From Nitrospira sp. (GTDB taxonomy: Bacteria; Nitrospirota; Nitrospiria; Nitrospirales; Nitrospiraceae), in the NCBI GenBank assembly GCA_005116795.1, contig SWDL01000261.1, positions 1-10,451 on the forward strand: a stretch of 10,451 nucleotides of DNA, in the 5' to 3' direction. The notes under the pieces are model-generated. The model saw nothing but the letters and a program-made list of their open reading frames with translations. It made no database searches and was not told the origin of the DNA. The position numbers and the translations under genes were made by a program. Positions 6,750 through 10,451 of this stretch are shown here, one piece after another (position 1 is the first letter of the stretch; the number at the start of each line of letters is the position of its first letter).

Positions 6750-8003
6750 ATGGGTCTTACATCACTGTTCGCGGCAGTCAGCGGACTCAATGCCTTCGGG
6801 AATGCGCTGTCGGTCACAGGGAATAACATCGCCAACCTGTCGACGATCGGCTACAAATCGAGCAAGGCGACGTTCTCCGATTTGGTGACGTCCAGCCTGG
6901 GGGGGAGCTCGGGGTCCAACCAAATCGGAAGAGGCGTGTTCACCGGCGCCATTCTGAGCCAGTATACCCAGGGGTCCTTGTCCACCTCGGGGAACGGACT
7001 GGATATGGCGGTCGACGGAAACGGGTTCTTCCGGGTCAGGAACAATGACAATGCGATTTTCTATAGCAGAGCCGGACAGTTTCGGGTCGACAAAGACGGG
7101 AAAGTCGCTGATCCCAACGGCAACTTTCTCCAGGGCTTTCAGGCCAATCCCTCAGGTGTGCTCTCTGGGGCCCTCTCCGACATCACCCTGAGCAACGCGA
7201 TTTCCTCGCCCCAGGCCACCTCGACGGGATCGATCACGGCGAACCTGAACGCGACCGCGACTGCGCCGACCGCCCCATTCAGTTCCAGTGATCAGTCGAG
7301 CTACAATTTTTCCACCAGCATGACGGTCTATGACACGTTGGGGAGTAGTCATACGCTGGCGCTCTATTTCGTCAAGACCGGAGCCGGCGCTTGGAACATG
7401 CATCACGAATTGGATGGTCTGACGGGGACGACCACAGGAGGGAGCGTGACGAATCCTGTCGCGCTGACTTTCAGCGGCGCCACGGGGGCATTGACCCTTC
7501 CGGCCACATCCCCGGTGGTGAACTATACGTCGGCCCAGGTGGGCAATAATGCCAGCGCATTGGCCGTGACGCTGACCATCTCGAATGTGACTCAGTTCGG
7601 TGCGCCGAATTCGGTGAGCACCGTCGCTCAGAATGGCTTTGCCTCCGGCTCCATCGCCGGGACGTCGATCGATACGAGCGGGGTCGTGACCGGCCGGTTC
7701 ACGAACGGACAGGTTCGTACGCTGGCTCAGGTGGCTCTCAGCCGCTTTACCAATCCGGACGGCCTGACTCGATCCGGGAAAAACCTTCTTGCGGAGTCCA
7801 ATGCCTCGGGCCAGGCGACCACCTCGGCGCCGAACAGCGGCGGCACCGGCCGAATCCTCTCCGGCTCATTGGAACTGTCCAACGTAGACCTGGGAGAGGA
7901 GTTCATCGACATGATCTCCGCCCAACGTGGCTTCCAAGCCAATTCACGGGTCATCACGACGACGGACGATCTGTTGCAGGAATTGGTGAATCTGAGGAGA
8001 TAA
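6750..8003 (+). CDS. flgE: Flagellar hook protein FlgE
   Basis: FlgE is the exported subunit that polymerises into the curved hook joining rod and filament. The 417-residue product has the N-terminal rod/hook helix (MGLTSLFAAVSGLNAF, then NNIANLSTIGYKSSK at 25-39), the FlgE/F/G core (LDMAVDGNGFFRVRN, 84-98; YSRAGQFRVDKDG, 105-117), a FlaE-like domain (about 185-300, with FSTSMTVYDTLGSSHTLALYF at 187-207), and the C-terminal helix LGEEFIDMISAQRGFQANSRVI (381-402). Termini can coil together as in all axial proteins. There is an excellent ribosome binding site, AGGAGG at 6736-6741, 8 bases before the ATG, fitting high expression. FlgG was considered, but the length and the inserted Ser/Thr-rich middle favour FlgE. 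A strong terminator follows. Confidence 0.95.
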   Translation: MGLTSLFAAVSGLNAFGNALSVTGNNIANLSTIGYKSSKATFSDLVTSSLGGSSGSNQIGRGVFTGAILSQYTQGSLSTSGNGLDMAVDGNGFFRVRNNDNAIFYSRAGQFRVDKDGKVADPNGNFLQGFQANPSGVLSGALSDITLSNAISSPQATSTGSITANLNATATAPTAPFSSSDQSSYNFSTSMTVYDTLGSSHTLALYFVKTGAGAWNMHHELDGLTGTTTGGSVTNPVALTFSGATGALTLPATSPVVNYTSAQVGNNASALAVTLTISNVTQFGAPNSVSTVAQNGFASGSIAGTSIDTSGVVTGRFTNGQVRTLAQVALSRFTNPDGLTRSGKNLLAESNASGQATTSAPNSGGTGRILSGSLELSNVDLGEEFIDMISAQRGFQANSRVITTTDDLLQELVNLRR

Positions 8004-8011
8004 CGGAGGAT

Positions 8012-8109
8012 TCACGGCTGACAGCTCAGGGGGCTGTCGGCGTGAAGAATGGGGCGGTCGGTCTTCATCAGACCGACCGCCCTTTTTTCTTGGGCTCACG
8101 GCCGACAGC
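8012..8109. repeat. Duplicated TCACGGCYGACAGC motif flanking the terminator
   Basis: TCACGGCTGACAGC (8012-8025) and TCACGGCCGACAGC (8096-8109) are identical at 13 of 14 positions and flank the flgE terminator. Between them, GCTGTCGGCGTGA (8033-8045) is complementary, with a one-base bulge or mismatch, to either copy. The RNA could therefore fold as two adjacent hairpins or as one long stem enclosing the terminator. The repeat is seen directly; any regulatory meaning is inference. Confidence 0.5.
8052..8088 (+). terminator. Intrinsic terminator after flgE
   Basis: A perfect 13-bp stem, GGGCGGTCGGTCT (8052-8064) with AGACCGACCGCCC (8070-8082), has a 5-base loop and is followed by six T residues (8083-8088). 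It lies 49 bases after the flgE stop and ends the hook operon. On the minus strand there is no T tract, so it works in one direction. It separates the hook operon from fliL and implies an independent promoter for the latter. Confidence 0.95.
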
Positions 8110-8193
8110 CGGTCGGTGAGACCCCTTCCCGTCCCACGTCACCTTTCTGACATCGTCAACGTGGCAGGGGGCAAGGGGAGCAGAAACCGCCCA

Positions 8194-8221
8194 CCGGACT
8201 CATGGATTTCCAGGAGTCCGG
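8194..8221. repeat. Inverted repeat CCGGACTC-N12-GAGTCCGG
   Basis: A perfect 8-bp inverted repeat with a 12-base spacer (arms 8194-8201 and 8214-8221). The arm centres are 20 bases apart, about two helical turns, and the dyad centre is roughly 157 bases before the predicted fliL transcript start. That suits an enhancer-binding activator site or a DNA/RNA hairpin. No known binding motif was recognised. Confidence 0.4.
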
Positions 8222-8237
8222 ACGGACAAAAAACGGC

Positions 8238-8342
8238 GCCACTCGATTCTCCGCATCTGGCGCGTCGTTTGTCAGGGCCAGGTCTTGGGCAGAAACTGCA
8301 GCCTCCCGGTCGCGCGCCAGGATGACAAGAGTTTCGAGTGGC
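8238..8342. repeat. Nested inverted repeats upstream of fliL
   Basis: An outer pair GCCACTCGA (8238-8246) / TCGAGTGGC (8334-8342) is perfect over 9 bp. Inside it lies CATCTGGCGCG (8254-8264) / CGCGCCAGGATG (8313-8324), paired over 11 bp with a single bulge. The two pairs are nearly in register, making an interrupted stem about 105 bases long overall. The right outer arm contains the -24 GG of the fliL promoter. With the dyad at 8194-8221 and the promoter, this accounts for most of the gap; I see no convincing gene in it. Confidence 0.5.
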
Positions 8343-8354
8343 ATACCCATTGCA
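8339..8354 (+). promoter_or_regulatory. Sigma-54 promoter for fliL-fliM-fliN
   Basis: TGGCATACCCATTGCA is a near-consensus sigma-54 site: TGGCA, then TTGCA, with 10 bases between the -24 GG (8340-8341) and the -12 GC (8352-8353). The predicted transcript starts near 8365, giving a leader of about 35 bases that contains the fliL ribosome binding site. It follows the flgE terminator, so a new promoter is expected here. Activation by an NtrC-type protein and ATP would be required. Confidence 0.75.
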
Positions 8355-8399
8355 AATTCTCCTGCGGCCAACCCTTTTAGCTCAGGAGAGGACACAGCC

Positions 8400-8945
8400 A
8401 TGGCAGACGCAGCAGACGCAAAAGACGCAGACGGCAAAGAGGCTCCGCTACCCGGGGGTATTCCCATCAAGCTGGTCATGATCATCGGGGTGGGTGCGTT
8501 GGTGTTGGGATTGGGCGGGGCCTTCGTCGCCTTCAAGATGATGTCTCATCCGGCGCCAGAACCGGCGGCTTCGACGCCTGCGCATGAGGCGCCGGCTGCC
8601 GGTCACGCGGAAGCGCCGAAGGCGACTCCCGCCTCCGCCGGTCCGGGAACGATCTTCGATCTGGAACCGTTCATCGTGAATCTCGCGGACACCCCGGAAA
8701 CCCGCTACCTCAAGCTGACGGTCAAGCTGGAACTGGAGAACGACTCAGTGAAGGAGGAGGTCACCAAGCGAACCCCGCAAGTGCGGGATGCGATCCTGAT
8801 TCTCCTGACGAGCAAGGATTCGGTGACCGTGCGGAGCACGCAGGGCAAGTTTCAGCTTCGCGACGAGTTGACGAGTCGGGTCAATGCGGTGCTTCCCAAG
8901 GCGGGCGTCCGGTCCGCCTATTTCACGGATTTTGTGGTGCAGTAG
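8400..8945 (+). CDS. fliL: Flagellar basal body-associated protein FliL
   Basis: FliL is a single-pass inner-membrane protein that surrounds and supports the MotA/MotB stator units near the basal body. The ATG at 8400 follows AGGAGAGG (8384-8391) by 8 bases; a longer in-frame extension to 8202 is rejected because it crosses the sigma-54 promoter and inverted repeats. The 181-residue product has a short acidic, Ala/Asp-rich cytoplasmic tail (1-20), a membrane helix (about 24-46), an Ala/Pro-rich linker (49-83) and the periplasmic FliL domain (about 84-181): FDLEPFIVNLADTPETRYLKLTVKLEL, then RDAILILLTSKD and the ending VRSAYFTDFVVQ. Length and order are typical. It is first in its transcription unit and upstream of fliM, as in many flagellar clusters. 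Confidence 0.94.
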   Translation: MADAADAKDADGKEAPLPGGIPIKLVMIIGVGALVLGLGGAFVAFKMMSHPAPEPAASTPAHEAPAAGHAEAPKATPASAGPGTIFDLEPFIVNLADTPETRYLKLTVKLELENDSVKEEVTKRTPQVRDAILILLTSKDSVTVRSTQGKFQLRDELTSRVNAVLPKAGVRSAYFTDFVVQ

Positions 8946-8955
8946 ACAGAAGGAG

Positions 8956-9046
8956 AGTGATTGGTAATGAGGTGATCAGTGATTGACAGGAGAAGGCCTC
9001 CTCATCTCGGCAACACCGAATTACTAATCACCAATCACTTAATCAC
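8956..9046. repeat. Inverted GTGATT-type repeat block between fliL and fliM
   Basis: The 114-base gap between fliL and fliM holds several copies of a 6-7-base unit close to GTGATTR. On the left they read in the + direction (AGTGATTGGT 8956-8965, GGTGAT 8971-8976, CAGTGATTG 8977-8985); on the right they are inverted (CTAATCACC, ACCAATCACT 9030-9039, TTAATCAC to 9046). The 10-bp pair 8956-8965/9030-9039 is perfect, and a small GGAG/CCTCC hairpin lies in the middle. The block is richer in A+T than the genes around it and looks like a dispersed intergenic repeat. Confidence 0.6.
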
Positions 9047-9059
9047 AGGACTCTAGGCG

Positions 9060-10049
9060 ATGGCGGAAAAGATTCTCTCACAGGATGAAGTCGATGCCTT
9101 GCTGAAGGGGGTGGTCTCCGGTGACGTGGACACCAGCCCTAAGCAGGAGGAACCGGATCAACCCACCAAAGCCTATGACCTGCTGAACCAGGAAAAGATC
9201 ATCCGCGGGCGGATGCCGGCAATGGAGATGATCAATGACCGCTTCACGCGCTTACAGGCCTCAACCTGGAGAGCCGCCCTGCATGAGGAGATCGACTTCA
9301 GCATCGTCTCCACCCAGGTCATCAAATTCGGAGAGTTCATCAAAAAGATCCCGCTGCCGTCCTCTTTGAGCATTTTCTCGATGGAACCGTTCCGGGGACA
9401 GTGCCTGTTCGTGATGGACGCCTTTTTGGTGTATCTGCTGGTGGACCATTTTTTCGGCGGGAGCGGCCAGACCCACGTCAAGCCCGAAGGCCGTGATTTT
9501 ACGATGGTCCAACAGCGCGTCATCAAGACGGTGGTGGCGCAATCCCTGGCGGATCTTGAGAAGGCCTGGCAGGCCCTGGCGCCGGTTCGGATCAAGCCGA
9601 TCCGGTCGGAGAGCAACCCGCAGTTTGCGACCGTCGTCGGCCCGTCCGAAATCGTCATCGCGGTCACGCTGCAAGTCGCGCTGGGGGAGAACACGCGGGA
9701 TTTCTTCCTCGCCTATCCCTATTCGATGATGGAGCCCATCAAGGAGAAGCTCTATTCAGGGTTGGTGTCGGAGCACACGGGGCAGGACAGCGGATGGCCG
9801 AATAAATTCAAGGCTGAACTCCAGAGCGTATCCATCCGGGCGACGGCGCGATTGGGAACCACCACCGTCCGCGTCCGGGACGTGATGAACTTCAGCCCGG
9901 GCGATGTGCTCGTGCTCGATCAAGGTCCCGGGGACCCGTTGCGACTCATGATCGAAGGCGCCCCAAAATTCGAGGGCACAGCGGGCGTGGTCCGCGGCGG
10001 TCAGGCGTTCAAGATTTCACGGGTGCTGACGTCCCCGGACGATCGATGA
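9060..10049 (+). CDS. fliM: Flagellar motor switch protein FliM
   Basis: FliM is the middle layer of the C ring; it binds phosphorylated CheY and passes the switching signal to FliG. The 329-residue length is typical. The N-terminal peptide ILSQDEVDALLKG (5-17) is the CheY-binding motif. The central CheC-like domain includes IFSMEPFRGQCLFVMD (105-120) and the FFGGSG motif (131-136) that contacts FliG. The C-terminal SpoA domain (about 250-323) pairs with FliN. The start has AGGA at 9047-9050, 9 bases before the ATG, just after the GTGATT repeats. No promoter was seen in the gap before it, so it is probably cotranscribed with fliL. Confidence 0.97.
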   Translation: MAEKILSQDEVDALLKGVVSGDVDTSPKQEEPDQPTKAYDLLNQEKIIRGRMPAMEMINDRFTRLQASTWRAALHEEIDFSIVSTQVIKFGEFIKKIPLPSSLSIFSMEPFRGQCLFVMDAFLVYLLVDHFFGGSGQTHVKPEGRDFTMVQQRVIKTVVAQSLADLEKAWQALAPVRIKPIRSESNPQFATVVGPSEIVIAVTLQVALGENTRDFFLAYPYSMMEPIKEKLYSGLVSEHTGQDSGWPNKFKAELQSVSIRATARLGTTTVRVRDVMNFSPGDVLVLDQGPGDPLRLMIEGAPKFEGTAGVVRGGQAFKISRVLTSPDDR

Positions 10050-10117
10050 GACCGGTATCCTGCGTTCACACATGACAGGCCGATTACGGCGTCAGCAACT
10101 TACACCGGAGCATACGA

Positions 10118-10451
10118 ATGGCGAACATGGACGTTCCGCACACCGCGGACAAGCAGGTAGCGCAAGCCGGGGATTCCAAGTCCCCGCAGTTCCCAGGCGG
10201 CGATGGAAAGGCCGGGGTGATGGACGTCAAGAACCTCGACTTCATTCTCGACATCCCGATGCAGATCACGGTGCAACTGGGGTCGGCGCGGATGTACGTG
10301 CGCGAGTTGCTGCAGCTCGGGCAGGGGTCTGTGGTGGAGCTGGACAAGCTCGCCGGCGAACCCATGGAAGTGCTGGTGAACAACAAGCTGGTGGCGCGCG
10401 GCGAAGTCGTGGTGGTGAACGAAAAGTTCGGGATCCGCCTTACGGATGTCG
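10118..10451 (+). CDS. fliN: Flagellar motor switch protein FliN (3' end outside window)
   Basis: FliN forms the base of the C ring and docks FliH-FliI at the export gate, so it is a likely partner of the receiver-FliH fusion upstream. The frame from the ATG at 10118 stays open to the window edge (111 codons). An Ala/Gly/Gln-rich lead (1-35) is followed by the SpoA domain: NLDFILDIPMQITVQLG, then VRELLQLGQGSVVELDKLAGEPMEVLVN and KLVARGEVVVVNEKFGIRLTDV. Only a few C-terminal residues should be missing. GGAG at 10107-10110 precedes the start by 7 bases. The 68-base gap after fliM shows no promoter or terminator. Confidence 0.95.
   Translation, partial: MANMDVPHTADKQVAQAGDSKSPQFPGGDGKAGVMDVKNLDFILDIPMQITVQLGSARMYVRELLQLGQGSVVELDKLAGEPMEVLVNNKLVARGEVVVVNEKFGIRLTDV

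Noticed and set aside
8156..8350. Minus-strand open frame of 64 codons starting MGMPLETLVILAR, with AGGAG 8 bases before its ATG
   Set aside because: Its start codon and ribosome binding site lie in the fliL sigma-54 promoter region and its body is made of the nested inverted repeats. The product resembles no family I know and third-position GC looks lower than in the real genes. It is probably chance, though the good ribosome binding site was noted.
8202..8399. N-terminal extension of fliL in frame
   Set aside because: It would cross the promoter and inverted repeats, has no ribosome binding site, and FliL proteins normally begin just before the membrane helix as from 8400.
10079..10086. 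GCCGATTA resembling a sigma-28 -10 box before fliN
   Set aside because: No TAAA-like -35 element is found at the required distance upstream (10060-10063 is CTGC).

Overview
This window is a flagellar gene cluster. All ten genes lie on the + strand and most are packed tightly. In order they are: 3' part of fliG, a response-regulator-receiver/FliH fusion, fliI, fliJ, a MotE/MgtE_N-like membrane protein gene, fliK, a very short flgD, flgE, (gap), fliL, fliM, and the 5' part of fliN. The GC-rich coding sequence, the gene order and the NtrC-like style of the receiver domain suggest a Gram-negative bacterium with a sigma-54 flagellar hierarchy. My best guess is Nitrospirota (Nitrospira-like), but that rests on general resemblance and was not tested.

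Region 1 (1-4496) encodes the switch, export-ATPase and stator-side block. fliG runs into the receiver-FliH gene through an ATGA overlap. fliI overlaps the fusion gene by 14 bases, fliJ overlaps fliI through ATGA, and the MotE-like gene overlaps fliJ by 11 bases. This is one translationally coupled operon. FliG makes the torque ring, FliH/FliI/FliJ form the export ATPase complex, and the MotE-like protein is a membrane-anchored coiled-coil protein of the motility apparatus.

Region 2 (4497-8110) encodes hook building. A 270-base gap holds a sigma-54-type promoter candidate (TGGCAC-N5-TTGT, 4685-4699) about 70 bases before the GTG start I prefer for fliK. fliK (hook length control), flgD (hook cap scaffold) and flgE (hook subunit) follow. 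A perfect 13-bp-stem intrinsic terminator at 8052-8088 closes the unit.

Region 3 (8111-10451) encodes the basal body/switch block. A 396-base gap between flgE and fliL holds several inverted repeats and a near-consensus sigma-54 promoter (TGGCATACCCATTGCA, 8339-8354), whose predicted transcript begins about 35 bases before fliL. fliL is separated from fliM by a gap carrying inverted GTGATT-type repeats, and fliN follows and leaves the window. The flbD, motA and motB genes often found between flgE and fliL in other phyla are absent here.

The most unusual features are the receiver domain fused to FliH, which keeps all its phosphorylation residues and has a possible internal start for FliH alone, and the structured promoter region of fliL. 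No mobile element, CRISPR array, tRNA or rRNA was seen.
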